A stretch of 16,469 nucleotides of DNA, from contig JAKSCN010000050.1 of NCBI GenBank assembly GCA_022360595.1, forward strand, positions 1 through 16,469, in the 5' to 3' direction. The notes beneath the pieces were generated by a model. The model had not been told where the DNA came from. It searched no databases and saw only the letters and a list, made by a program, of their open reading frames with translations. Positions 1 to 7,492 of the stretch are shown here, piece after piece. This DNA comes from Chromatiales bacterium. Its GTDB lineage: Bacteria; Pseudomonadota; Gammaproteobacteria; Chromatiales; Chromatiaceae. The position numbers were made by a program, and so were the translations under genes. Positions within the stretch are counted from its first letter, which is position 1. Every line of letters starts with the position of its first letter.

Positions 1-615
1 GTGGTGACCCTACGCGCCCAAGCTGAAAGCCTCTCTGAATTGGTGCATACCGATACGCTCACGGGGCTGTTCAATTATCGCCATTTCACCATGGCGTTAG
101 AGCAGGAGATGGAGCGTACACGCCGTGCTGGTCAGCCGCTGGCGTTGATTTTACTCGATATCGATCATTTCAAAAAAGTGAATGACACCCGTGGGCATGA
201 GGTGGGCAATCAGGCACTGGTTCATTTGGCAAAAATCATGCAGCAAATGTTGCGCAGGGTGGATGTTGCGTGCCGTTATGGTGGTGAAGAGTTCGCTGTC
301 ATTTTGCCTGGCACACCGCTGCCTCGGGCAATCAGCGCCGCACAGCGTTTGCGGCAGGCCTTGGAGGAGAGTTCACTTCCGCTGGAGGACGGTTCTGAGT
401 TGAGGATTACTGCCAGCATGGGGGTGAGCGTCTATCTGCGCGATACCGCGCTTTCTCCGGAAGGGTTGGTGAAAGAGGCGGATCACTATCTCTACCAAGC
501 CAAGGAGCAGGGGCGCAATCGTGTGGCGCATCCTGATCTTGAGCAGTACAGGCCGAAAGGTCAGGTGGGGGCCGATGAGAAAGCCGCGCTGTTTGGCGAT
601 GGGAGTGATGAATGA
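1..615 (+). CDS. GGDEF diguanylate cyclase, C-terminal part (5' truncated by window edge)
   Basis: This is the catalytic end of a diguanylate cyclase, which makes c-di-GMP from two GTP. Counting from the first base, the domain opens with DTLTGLFNYRHF at residues 18-29. The metal-binding segment DIDHFKKVND (53-62) follows, then the active-site signature GGEEF at 94-98 and the usual tail around YQAKEQGRNRV. An RxxD inhibitory site (RRVD, 85-88) lies exactly five residues before GGEEF, so product inhibition is expected. GGEEF is a functional variant of GGDEF. The frame is open from base 1 and the first GTG need not be the start. The few residues before the domain look like the linker of a longer protein whose sensor region lies outside the window. 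The stop overlaps the next start (ATGA), so the two genes are probably co-transcribed. Confidence 0.93.
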   Translation: MVTLRAQAESLSELVHTDTLTGLFNYRHFTMALEQEMERTRRAGQPLALILLDIDHFKKVNDTRGHEVGNQALVHLAKIMQQMLRRVDVACRYGGEEFAVILPGTPLPRAISAAQRLRQALEESSLPLEDGSELRITASMGVSVYLRDTALSPEGLVKEADHYLYQAKEQGRNRVAHPDLEQYRPKGQVGADEKAALFGDGSDE

Positions 616-1082
616 TGAAAACGCTCGGCATAACATCCGTTTTTGCCTTGTGCTGTCTGCTGCTGTCGCTGCAGAGCCAGGGAGGTATCTACCGCTGGGT
701 GGATGAGAACGGTAAGGTCCATTTTAGTGATCGTCCTGTGCAGGATGATGCCCAGGAGATGGCAATACCTGAGCAGAAACCGATGTATCAATTCGAATCG
801 GACACTCAGCAGCAGCGCCAGATCGAGCAGCAGAGGCGGCTCGAGATGTACGATGAGCGGCGTGAGCAGAAGGCCCAGCAGCGGCTTGAGAAGAAGAAGA
901 GAGAGGCGCAGAAGGCAAAGTTGAAGCGCGAATGCGCTTTTGCAAAAGATCGTCTAAGGCGTTATCAGGGTGCGGCAATTTATGTTCCTCAAGAAGATGG
1001 TAGTCGTCGTTACCTGAATGAGGAGCAGCGTGAAAAAGAGATCGCCGATCTGAAACAGCAGATTGATAAGAACTGTCGCTAG
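612..1082 (+). CDS. Secreted DUF4124-domain protein with coiled-coil
   Basis: This is a small exported protein of unknown function (156 aa). A Sec-type signal peptide spans roughly residues 1-23 (MMK, then a hydrophobic stretch with two cysteines that do not form a clear lipobox). The DUF4124 signature follows directly: IYRWVDENGKVHFSD at about 26-40, typical of short gammaproteobacterial envelope proteins. Residues of about 60-110 are very rich in Gln, Glu, Arg and Lys and should form a coiled coil. Two cysteines remain in the mature part (in ECAFAKD and near the end in KNCR) and could form a disulfide. A GGGAG sequence at 601-605 sits 6 nt before the first ATG and 9 nt before an alternative ATG at 615. 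The 4-base overlap with the diguanylate cyclase suggests translational coupling. No partner or role can be read from the sequence. Confidence 0.88.
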   Translation: MMKTLGITSVFALCCLLLSLQSQGGIYRWVDENGKVHFSDRPVQDDAQEMAIPEQKPMYQFESDTQQQRQIEQQRRLEMYDERREQKAQQRLEKKKREAQKAKLKRECAFAKDRLRRYQGAAIYVPQEDGSRRYLNEEQREKEIADLKQQIDKNCR

Positions 1083-1102
1083 GGCCTGTTAACAGGTTCT
1101 AG
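1079..1102 (+). repeat. 24-bp near-perfect palindrome spanning the DUF4124 stop codon
   Basis: The core CCTGTTAACAGG (1085-1096) is a perfect palindrome. It is flanked by CTAGGG on the left and TTCTAG on the right, so the whole 24 bp pairs with itself apart from two G-T positions, which would be G-U pairs in RNA. The stop codon TAG is at 1080-1082. No T-run follows, so this is not a standard intrinsic terminator. It may be an operator, an mRNA 3'-end stabilising cruciform, or a remnant of a palindromic element. Confidence 0.5.
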
Positions 1103-1107
1103 TGGGG

Positions 1108-1190
1108 TATGCGGTAAGTTCTGTGACTCACGGCCAGCCCCGTTTTTGATCTACGCCAGACGCTTCCCCTGGGTGGCGATTCACCGCATA
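1108..1190 (+). promoter_or_regulatory. Inverted repeats in the speA leader (possible structured 5' region)
   Basis: TATGCGGT at 1108-1115 is matched by ACCGCATA at 1183-1190. A second pair, CGCCA (1154-1158) and TGGCG (1174-1178), is nested inside. The nested arrangement could fold the DUF4124-speA gap into a branched leader ending about 32 nt before the speA ATG. It matches no riboswitch class I recognise. No convincing promoter hexamers were found in this 140-bp gap. Confidence 0.3.
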
Positions 1191-1222
1191 ATCGCGCTTT
1201 TGTTCCAGTCGATTTGCCGAGC

Positions 1223-3103
1223 ATGAAGAGCGATTCCCATACCATTCCACAGAACTATGGCATCAACCGTTGGGGTGACGGTTATTTCGGTATCAACGAG
1301 CAGGGTAATGTTGCGGTTATGCCGGATCGCAACAGGCCGGTAGCCGTTGATCTACACCAACTGGCCCATGAGGTGAAAGATCAGGGGCTCTCCTGGCCGG
1401 TACTGGTGCGCTTTGTCGATATTCTGCACTCACGGGTGGAGAGTCTCTGTCGCGGTTTCTCCAAGGCGTTTAAGGAATACGAATATCAGAGCAAGTACAC
1501 TGCCGTTTATCCCATCAAGGTGAATCAGCAGCGCAGTGTGGTGGAGGAGATCGTCACCAAGGGTGGCGACTGTGTCGGCCTGGAGGCGGGCAGTAAACCG
1601 GAACTGATGGTGGTGTTGGCCCATTCACCGGAAGGTGGCGTGATCGTCTGCAACGGTTACAAGGATCGCGAATATATCCGTCTGGCCCTGCTGGGGCAGC
1701 GCTTGGGCAATCGGGTGTTTATTGTCATCGAAAAGCCCTCGGAGCTGGAGATCGTCCTCGATGAGGCGGAAGAGATGGGCATAGAGCCGCTGCTCGGTGT
1801 GCGGGTGCGTCTCTCAGCGTCGGCGACTGGTAACTGGCAGAACAGCGGTGGCGAGAAGGCGAAATTTGGGCTTACCGCCGGCCAGCTCCTGGGGCTGGTT
1901 GATCAGTTGAGTGCGCGTGACAAGCTCGATAGCCTGCAACTGCTCCATTCGCATATCGGTTCGCAGATCCCCAACCTGCGCGATATCCGCCGCTGCATGG
2001 GCGAAGCGGCTCAGTTCTACAGTGAGCTGCGGCGTCTGGGCGCCAATATCTGCGTGGTTGATGTGGGTGGTGGCCTTGGGGTTGATTACGAAGGCACCAG
2101 TTCGCGTCACTACTGTTCGATCAACTACTCTATGGAGGACTACGCCGCCGAGGTGGTTTGGGCGCTAAAGCGGATCTGCAAAGAGCAGGAGCTTCCCTAC
2201 CCGGAGATCTTCTCCGAATCGGGCCGCTCGCTCACGGCCCACCACGCTATGTTGATCGTCAATGTGATCGATAGTGAGCCTGCGCCCCAGGGCAGTGAGC
2301 TGTCGGATATGGATGAGGATGTGCCGGAGATCCTGCGCACGATGCAGAAGGAACTGGAGCGCATCGGTGAGGGTTCTGCCTCAGAGGTGTTTCAGGAAGC
2401 GGAACATGGCTTGGCCGAGGCACGGGATCTGTTCCAGCAGGGCATCATCACCTTGGAGCAGAGGGCCATGGCTGAAGGGCTCTTCTACGCCATCTGCCGT
2501 CGCCTGCGTCCGCTTTTGCGCCCGGAGTCGAGCCGTCACCGTGGCTTGATCGATCGCATCAATGAGCGGCTCGCCGATCGGCTGTTCTGCAACTTCTCGC
2601 TGTTTCAATCGCTGCCCGATGTCTGGGCTATCGATCAGATCTTTCCGGTGATGCCGTTGCAGCGTCTCAATGAAAAACCCACTCGTCGCGCGGTGGTGCA
2701 TGATCTCACCTGCGACTCCGACGGCTGTATCGAAAACTATGTGGATCAGGATGGTGTGGAGCACAGTATCCCGGTGCACGAACTCAAGGATAACGAGCCT
2801 TATCTGATGGGCATTTTCATGGTGGGGGCCTATCAAGAGATTCTCGGTGATATGCACAACCTGTTCGGTGATACCGATGCGGTCAATCTGCAGCTCGATG
2901 AGAATGGCGGTTACAGCCTTACCCAGCATGAGAGTGGTGATTCAGTGGATGAATTGATCCGCTATGTTCACTACTCCCCGGAGGCGATGCTGGAGAGCTA
3001 CCGCAAGAAGTTGCTCAAATCGGGCTTCGATCGCAATGAGACCCGCAAATACTTCCTGGAACTGGAAGCGGGGCTGCACGGCTACACCTATTTCGAGGAT
3101 TGA
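1223..3103 (+). CDS. speA: Biosynthetic arginine decarboxylase (PLP-dependent)
   Basis: The enzyme decarboxylates L-arginine to agmatine, the first step of the arginine route to putrescine and spermidine. The sequence follows E. coli SpeA from end to end. The PLP lysine is K99 in YPIKVNQ. The phosphate-binding glycine loop DVGGGLGVDYEG is at 280-291, and the active-site cysteine is in TCDSDG (C497). HSHIGSQ and FMVGAYQEILGDMHNLFGD are also conserved. The protein is 626 aa from this ATG, close to the family norm (about 630-660). An in-frame TTG at 1214 would add three residues (MPS). Neither start has a good Shine-Dalgarno sequence, so ATG was chosen by codon preference. No agmatinase or agmatine deiminase gene is nearby, so the rest of the pathway must lie elsewhere. 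The preceding 140 bp hold inverted repeats but no clear promoter. Confidence 0.97.
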   Translation: MKSDSHTIPQNYGINRWGDGYFGINEQGNVAVMPDRNRPVAVDLHQLAHEVKDQGLSWPVLVRFVDILHSRVESLCRGFSKAFKEYEYQSKYTAVYPIKVNQQRSVVEEIVTKGGDCVGLEAGSKPELMVVLAHSPEGGVIVCNGYKDREYIRLALLGQRLGNRVFIVIEKPSELEIVLDEAEEMGIEPLLGVRVRLSASATGNWQNSGGEKAKFGLTAGQLLGLVDQLSARDKLDSLQLLHSHIGSQIPNLRDIRRCMGEAAQFYSELRRLGANICVVDVGGGLGVDYEGTSSRHYCSINYSMEDYAAEVVWALKRICKEQELPYPEIFSESGRSLTAHHAMLIVNVIDSEPAPQGSELSDMDEDVPEILRTMQKELERIGEGSASEVFQEAEHGLAEARDLFQQGIITLEQRAMAEGLFYAICRRLRPLLRPESSRHRGLIDRINERLADRLFCNFSLFQSLPDVWAIDQIFPVMPLQRLNEKPTRRAVVHDLTCDSDGCIENYVDQDGVEHSIPVHELKDNEPYLMGIFMVGAYQEILGDMHNLFGDTDAVNLQLDENGGYSLTQHESGDSVDELIRYVHYSPEAMLESYRKKLLKSGFDRNETRKYFLELEAGLHGYTYFED

Positions 3104-3217
3104 TCCGTTTTTCTACCGGCAAGTGTGTCGGTGGGTTTGTCGAGTGAGTTGCGTTATCCTTGGGCCTATTTTTAAGGGCGGCTCAGTCTGCCCTAGTAGC
3201 CTTCGTTTGGGATAAAC

Positions 3218-5929
3218 ATGAGTAACACAAGCCCCTTCATATTGGTGGATGGCTCCTCCTACCTGTTTCGCGCCTACCATGCGCTACCGCTTCTGACCAA
3301 CTCTCGCGGCGAAGCGACCGGCGCCATTGTCGGTGTCATCAATATGCTGCGTAAGTTGATCGAGGAGTATCAGCCTACCCACATGGCGGTGGTGTTCGAT
3401 GCCCCCGGCGGCACTTTTCGCAACCGCATGTATGAGCAGTACAAGGCCAATCGTCCACCAATGCCGGATGATCTGCGTGAGCAGATCGAGCCGCTGCATC
3501 GCATTGTCGAGGCGATGGGGTTGCCACTATTGATGATCTCCGATGTAGAGGCCGATGATGTGATCGGCACTCTGGCCCGGCAGGCTGCGGAGCAGGGGAT
3601 GGCCACGCTCATTTCCACCGGCGATAAAGATCTGGCCCAACTGGTCAATGATCAGGTAACCCTGATCAACACCATGAACAACACGCTGATGGACCGTGAG
3701 GGTGTGGTGGATAAGTTTGGTGTCACCCCTGAGCAGATTATCGACTACCTGGCTCTGGTGGGCGATAGCGTCGACAACATTCCGGGTGTGCCTAAGTGTG
3801 GCCCCAAGACAGCCGCCAAGTGGCTGGCCACCTACGGGGATCTGGATCAGATCATGGCCAACGCCGACCAGATCAAAGGCAAGGTGGGGGAGAATCTGCG
3901 CGACAGCCTGGAGCAGCTTCCGCTGAGCCGTGAACTGACCACCATCAAACTCGATGTGGCGTTGGAGCAGCAACCCACAGATCTGCAGCCGGGTGCTCCG
4001 AAGCTCTCTGAGTTGCGTGATCTCTATGAGCGTATTGAGTCGCGCCGCCTGTTGGCTACCCTTGATGGGGCCGCTGAAGATGATGGCGCGGCTGATGAGG
4101 GGGCAGCACCGGTTGAAGGCAATTATGAAACCGTGCTCGATCAGGCGGTATTTGATCGTTGGTTGGAGAAGTTGACCCAAGCAGACTATTTCGCCTTCGA
4201 TACCGAGACCACCAGTCTGGACTATATGCAGGCAGAGCTGGTGGGGGTCTCATTCGCCGTGGAGGCGGGCGAGGCCGCTTACGTACCGGTAGCGCATACC
4301 TACCCAGGTGCTCCCGAACAGTTGGGCCGGGATAATGTTCTGGCTCAGCTAAAACCGCTGTTGGAGAACCCGGCGGTCAAGAAGGTGGGGCAGAACCTGA
4401 AATATGACATGAGTGTCCTGGCTCGCTACGACATTGAGATGCGGGGTGTCGCTTTTGACACCATGCTGGAGTCCTATGTGGTCAACTCCACCGGCAGCCG
4501 TCACGATATGGACTCGCTGTCAGAGAAGTACCTGCAGCACAAGACCATCAAGTATGAAGAGGTGGCGGGTAAGGGGGCCAAGCAGCTCACTTTTGATCAA
4601 GTGCCCCTGGAGCAGGCGGCGCCTTATGCAGCGGAAGATGCTGACATCACTTTGCGTTTGCACCAGGCTATTTGGCCAAAACTGGAGAGTGAGCAGTCAC
4701 TAACCCGGCTGTTTCATGAGCTGGAGATGCCCTTGGTGCCGGTGCTATCGCGAATTGAGCGTACCGGGGTAAAGATCGACGGCAATATGCTGAAGCAGCA
4801 GAGCAACCAGTTGGCGGAGCGTATGTTGGAGCTGGAGCGGCAGGCCTATGATATTGCCGGGCGTGAGTTCAATCTCGGTTCGCCCAAGCAGATTGGCCAG
4901 ATCTTCTTCGAAGAGCTGGAGCTGCCGGTGGTTGCCAAGACGCCGAAAGGGGCTCCATCGACAGCGGAGTCGGTACTGCAGGAGCTGGCGGATCAGGGCT
5001 ATGAGTTGCCGGCGCTGATTTTGGAGCACCGCGGCTTGTCGAAGCTGAAATCGACCTACACCGATAAGCTGCCGCTGATGGTCGATTTCCATACCGGGCG
5101 GGTCCACACCTCTTATCATCAGGCAGTGGCCGCTACCGGGAGGCTCAGCTCCACAGATCCGAACCTGCAGAACATTCCGGTGCGCACTGAAGAGGGGCGG
5201 CGTATTCGTCAGGCTTTTGTGCCCGAGGCGGGTTATCGGATGGTGGCTGCCGACTACTCTCAGATTGAGCTGCGCATCATGGCCCACCTCTCGGGGGATG
5301 AGGGGCTACTGAAGGCCTTCTCTGAGGGGCAGGATATCCACCGCGCCACCGCGGCTGAGGTGTTTGGCGCTGGCTCATTGGAGGCGGTGACCAGTGATCA
5401 ACGCCGCTCGGCCAAGGCGATCAACTTCGGGCTGATCTACGGCATGTCCGCTTTCGGGCTGGCCAAACAGTTGGGGATTGAGCGGGGAGCAGCACAGAGT
5501 TATGTCGATCTCTACTTCAGCCGCTATCCCGGTGTGAAGGAGTTCATGGAGCGCACCCGTGCGGACGCCCATGATAAGGGTTATGTGGAGACGGTGTTTG
5601 GCCGTCGTCTCTATCTTCCGGAGATCAACGCCCGCAACAAGATGCGCCAGGCTGCTGCCGAGCGCACCGCCATCAACGCCCCCATGCAGGGTACGGCGTC
5701 GGATATTATCAAGCGGGCCATGCTGGCGCTGGACGGTTGGATTGGCGCCGAACGTCCCCCACTACGGATGATCATGCAGGTGCATGATGAGCTGGTGTTT
5801 GAGGTGGAGGAGAGTTTTGTTGAGCAGGCTAGCGCCAAGATTTGCCAGGAGATGGAATCGGCTGCCACACTGAAGGTGCCGCTGCTCGTTGAGGTGGGTG
5901 TTGGTGATAATTGGGATCAGGCTCATTAG
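3218..5929 (+). CDS. polA: DNA polymerase I
   Basis: This polymerase fills gaps and removes RNA primers in lagging-strand replication and excision repair. At 903 aa it has the full three-domain layout. The N-terminal 5'-3' nuclease begins at FILVDGSSYLFRAYHALP and includes GDSVDNIPGVPKCGPKTAA. The 3'-5' proofreading domain is intact: DTE at D328/E330, KYD with D397, and YAAED with Y470/D474. The polymerase domain has motif A DYSQIELR (from D679), motif B RRSAKAINFGLIYG and motif C MQVHDE (H856, D857). Many bacterial PolI proteins outside the gammaproteobacteria have lost the exonuclease residues, but this one keeps them all. The start ATG has a GGGATAA sequence just upstream. The 114-bp gap from speA shows only weak hairpins. 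The gene converges on engB, as in E. coli. Confidence 0.99.
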   Translation: MSNTSPFILVDGSSYLFRAYHALPLLTNSRGEATGAIVGVINMLRKLIEEYQPTHMAVVFDAPGGTFRNRMYEQYKANRPPMPDDLREQIEPLHRIVEAMGLPLLMISDVEADDVIGTLARQAAEQGMATLISTGDKDLAQLVNDQVTLINTMNNTLMDREGVVDKFGVTPEQIIDYLALVGDSVDNIPGVPKCGPKTAAKWLATYGDLDQIMANADQIKGKVGENLRDSLEQLPLSRELTTIKLDVALEQQPTDLQPGAPKLSELRDLYERIESRRLLATLDGAAEDDGAADEGAAPVEGNYETVLDQAVFDRWLEKLTQADYFAFDTETTSLDYMQAELVGVSFAVEAGEAAYVPVAHTYPGAPEQLGRDNVLAQLKPLLENPAVKKVGQNLKYDMSVLARYDIEMRGVAFDTMLESYVVNSTGSRHDMDSLSEKYLQHKTIKYEEVAGKGAKQLTFDQVPLEQAAPYAAEDADITLRLHQAIWPKLESEQSLTRLFHELEMPLVPVLSRIERTGVKIDGNMLKQQSNQLAERMLELERQAYDIAGREFNLGSPKQIGQIFFEELELPVVAKTPKGAPSTAESVLQELADQGYELPALILEHRGLSKLKSTYTDKLPLMVDFHTGRVHTSYHQAVAATGRLSSTDPNLQNIPVRTEEGRRIRQAFVPEAGYRMVAADYSQIELRIMAHLSGDEGLLKAFSEGQDIHRATAAEVFGAGSLEAVTSDQRRSAKAINFGLIYGMSAFGLAKQLGIERGAAQSYVDLYFSRYPGVKEFMERTRADAHDKGYVETVFGRRLYLPEINARNKMRQAAAERTAINAPMQGTASDIIKRAMLALDGWIGAERPPLRMIMQVHDELVFEVEESFVEQASAKICQEMESAATLKVPLLVEVGVGDNWDQAH

Positions 5930-5947
5930 TGTGTTTTTTTGTCTTAT

Positions 5948-5975
5948 CTTATTGAAAAATAAGCGTTTTGTTGTT
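5948..5975 (+). terminator. Weak AT-rich hairpin after polA (possible terminator)
   Basis: CTTATT (5948-5953), loop GAAA and AATAAG (5958-5963) form a 6-bp stem with a GNRA-type loop. T-rich sequence (TTTTGTTGTTTTT) follows. The stem is nearly all A-T, so it would terminate poorly by itself. If real, it would separate polA mRNA from the candidate sRNA downstream. Confidence 0.25.
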
Positions 5976-5991
5976 TTTGTGCAGCGCCGGT

Positions 5992-6018
5992 GAACTAAAT
6001 CTGACCAAAATAGTCATA
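5992..6018 (+). promoter_or_regulatory. Possible sigma-E/AlgU-type promoter for the polA-engB sRNA
   Basis: GAACTA at 5992-5997 and GTCATA at 6013-6018 are 15 bp apart. They resemble the extracytoplasmic stress sigma-factor pattern (GAACTT, about 15-16 bp, then GTCTAA or TCTGA). Initiation would fall near 6025. No better housekeeping promoter was seen here: CATATT/TATTAA could serve as a -10 box, but no good -35 box matches it. Pseudomonas ErsA, in the same genomic position, is known to depend on AlgU, which makes the match more interesting. It remains a match by eye. Confidence 0.3.
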
Positions 6019-6024
6019 TTAATA

Positions 6025-6143
6025 ACGTCAGCTGACGTCCAGCCGCCATCCCCAGTGGCTGGGGCTCGGCAAAACACGCTGCTGAGCACTCATAAGGGCC
6101 TCGGTGCTTCCTCCCCCTAAACAGGCACCGAGGCTATTTTTTT
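6025..6143 (+). ncRNA. Candidate sRNA in the polA-engB gap (Spot 42/ErsA position)
   Basis: The interval holds three consecutive structures and then a strong terminator. A perfect 14-bp palindrome, ACGTCAGCTGACGT, is at 6025-6038. A hairpin spans 6042-6070 with inner stem CCCCAG/CTGGGG and outer GCCG/CGGC. A mostly unpaired stretch (6071-6097) leads into the terminator hairpin, whose 17-nt loop contains TTCCTCCCCCT, complementary to Shine-Dalgarno sequences. Orientation (same strand as polA, convergent with engB) and location match spf (Spot 42) of E. coli and ersA of Pseudomonas. I cannot show homology to either, and the 5' end is inferred only from the possible promoter. A plain 3' UTR with terminator is the alternative. 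Confidence 0.5.
6098..6143 (+). terminator. Strong Rho-independent terminator between polA and engB
   Basis: GCCTCGGTGC (6098-6107) and GCACCGAGGC (6125-6134) form a perfect 10-bp G-C-rich stem around a 17-nt pyrimidine-rich loop. TA and seven Ts (6137-6143) follow. It terminates plus-strand transcripts. It overlaps the engB stop codon on the other strand, and no T-run exists on that strand. Confidence 0.9.
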
Positions 6144-6760
6144 GTCTCGCTTTTTATTTTGGGCTCCACCTCCAGCCACCTGTCGAGTACCGCATGGGCG
6201 GTGTCTACTCCCTCCCGTTTTAGCGAGGAGAAGAGCTGAATACTGACCAGGTCGGCGTAGGGCTTCAGGCTCTGCTGCATTTTCAACAGGCTGCTTTTAG
6301 CCGCGCCACGTTTCAGCTTGTCGCTTTTGGTGAGCAGAATATGGACCGGTAAGCGAATCTCACTGCTCCACTCGATCATCTGCTGGTCGAACTCCTTGAG
6401 CGGATGGCGGATGTCCATCAGCAGCACAATACCGCGGATCGATTGACGGTGCTCCAGATAGTAGGCCAGCTCTTTTTGCCACTGCAGTTTCACTTTCTCC
6501 GCCACTTTGGCGAAGCCGTAGCCCGGCAGATCCACCAGCCGGCGCTGTTCATCCAGACTGAAAAAATTCAGCAGTTGGGTGCGGCCGGGTGTTTTACTGG
6601 TGCGCGCCAGATTGCGCTGCTGACAAAGGGTGTTGATGGCGCTTGATTTGCCTGCGTTGGAGCGGCCGGCAAAGGCCACTTCATAACCCTCGTCGGGTGG
6701 AGCCTGGTCAAACTTGGCGGCGCTGGTAAGGAATTGCGCCTGGTGATAAAAGGGGTTCAT
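6134..6760 (-). CDS. engB: Ribosome biogenesis GTPase EngB (YihA/YsxC)
   Basis: This is an essential-type GTPase of the TrmE-Era-EngA-EngB family, needed for large ribosomal subunit assembly. All GTP-binding motifs are present in order: G1 GRSNAGKSS (32-40), the EngB-typical switch I KTPGRTQLLNFF (56-67), G3 DLPGYGFAKV (77-86), G4 TKSD (144-147) and G5 FSSLKREG (177-184). The length of 208 aa is normal. The ATG start leaves a standard short N-terminus (MNPFYHQAQFLTSA). The gene faces polA tail to tail, a conserved gammaproteobacterial arrangement. It lies 93 bp after the hemerythrin gene on the same strand. No strong promoter or terminator was seen in that gap, so it could be partly read through from upstream. 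Confidence 0.98.
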   Translation of the reverse strand: MNPFYHQAQFLTSAAKFDQAPPDEGYEVAFAGRSNAGKSSAINTLCQQRNLARTSKTPGRTQLLNFFSLDEQRRLVDLPGYGFAKVAEKVKLQWQKELAYYLEHRQSIRGIVLLMDIRHPLKEFDQQMIEWSSEIRLPVHILLTKSDKLKRGAAKSSLLKMQQSLKPYADLVSIQLFSSLKREGVDTAHAVLDRWLEVEPKIKSETKK

Positions 6761-6853
6761 TCACAGCATCTGCAGGTTGTGGATCAAAGCCGTGATTTTA
6801 CTCTATTCCCAGCTCCTCTGCTGCTCAGTGTGAAATGAACCCGGTTGTTGGGT

Positions 6854-7318
6854 TTAGCTATGAAGACTACCCCACAGGCGCTTCACCCAGGACTTCTTCT
6901 GCAGGTGAGGTTTGGCGCCGGCAGCCAGGAAGAAACCGCTGTACTGCATATCCTCTTCCATGATGTGTTTGGTAAGCCAGATTTTGAGAAAATGCATCAG
7001 CTCAAAACCGATAGAGGTTTTGCCGGTGGCCACTTTCTCTTGTAGCTCAACAATGTGTTCCACCAGTTCATCGTGAACTTCGCGGTGCTCTTCGTAGCCG
7101 GGGAAGTTGAGAATGCGCATCAGGCTCTCTTCAACTGCGAAATGGATGCGAGTGTATTCAGCGAGTTCGCCGAGAATCTCTTGAACTACCTCGCTACCGT
7201 GACGCTGATGAATTGCCTCGTGCATCTTATTGACCAGAGAGACCAACACTTTATGCTGCTCGTCAATCTCTTCAATGCCGACACTCAGTTCGTCGGACCA
7301 TGCAACAAAATCGCTCAT
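6854..7318 (-). CDS. Bacteriohemerythrin (single-domain O2-binding diiron protein)
   Basis: Single-domain hemerythrins bind oxygen reversibly at a diiron centre, and bacterial ones serve in O2 delivery, O2 sensing or aerotaxis. The protein is 154 aa. The hallmark WSDELSVGIEEIDEQHK opens it, and all seven iron ligands of the family can be placed: H22, H59, E63 (HFAVEE), H78, H82 (HREVH), H118 and D123 (HIMEED). It has no signal peptide or fused output domain, so it is a free cytoplasmic carrier. The tail after about residue 135 is short and basic (KKSWVKRLWG). The ATG is preceded by GGGGG. A perfect FNR/ANR box lies about 150 bp upstream, which suggests induction under low oxygen, in keeping with an oxygen scavenger or carrier in a microaerobe. 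Confidence 0.96.
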   Translation of the reverse strand: MSDFVAWSDELSVGIEEIDEQHKVLVSLVNKMHEAIHQRHGSEVVQEILGELAEYTRIHFAVEESLMRILNFPGYEEHREVHDELVEHIVELQEKVATGKTSIGFELMHFLKIWLTKHIMEEDMQYSGFFLAAGAKPHLQKKSWVKRLWGSLHS

Positions 7319-7462
7319 TAGTGCCCCCGCTTTCTTCCGATATGGAATACCTAAGTAACCTCAAGCGTGGTGCGTCTGCTACAACGTACGAGTCGCTTGA
7401 TAATATTAGCGGCGGGAGATTATCCTGTTTTGAGACCTAGTTCTGCAATAATTCTGTTTTAC

Positions 7463-7476
7463 TTGATTGACATCAA
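7463..7476 (-). promoter_or_regulatory. Perfect FNR/ANR binding site upstream of the hemerythrin gene
   Basis: TTGATTGACATCAA matches the FNR/ANR consensus TTGAT-N4-ATCAA at all ten specified positions. It lies in the 174-bp gap between the moaC stop and the hemerythrin start, and the only promoter that can be there is the minus-strand one. A TATTAT -10-like hexamer at 7405-7400 would place the start near 7393, with the box centred about 76 bp upstream. The class II position (-41.5) shows only a poor -10. By simple base counting such a perfect site is expected about 0.02 times in a window this size. Confidence 0.7.
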
Positions 7477-7492
7477 GGAAATAATCTCGTAA

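Noticed and set aside
1127..1147. ACGG-CCAGCC-CCGT followed by TTTTT as a terminator of the DUF4124 operon.
   Set aside because: The stem has only 4 bp, too weak to claim.
3170..3205. AGGGC/GCCCT hairpin and -10-like TATTTT between speA and polA as terminator or promoter.
   Set aside because: The stem is short with an interrupted centre, there is no T-run after it, and no properly spaced -35 hexamer was found.
6838..6854. AACCC/GGGTT hairpin at the end of the hemerythrin gene as a terminator.
   Set aside because: The stem is only 5 bp, it overlaps the stop codon and no T-run follows on the minus strand.
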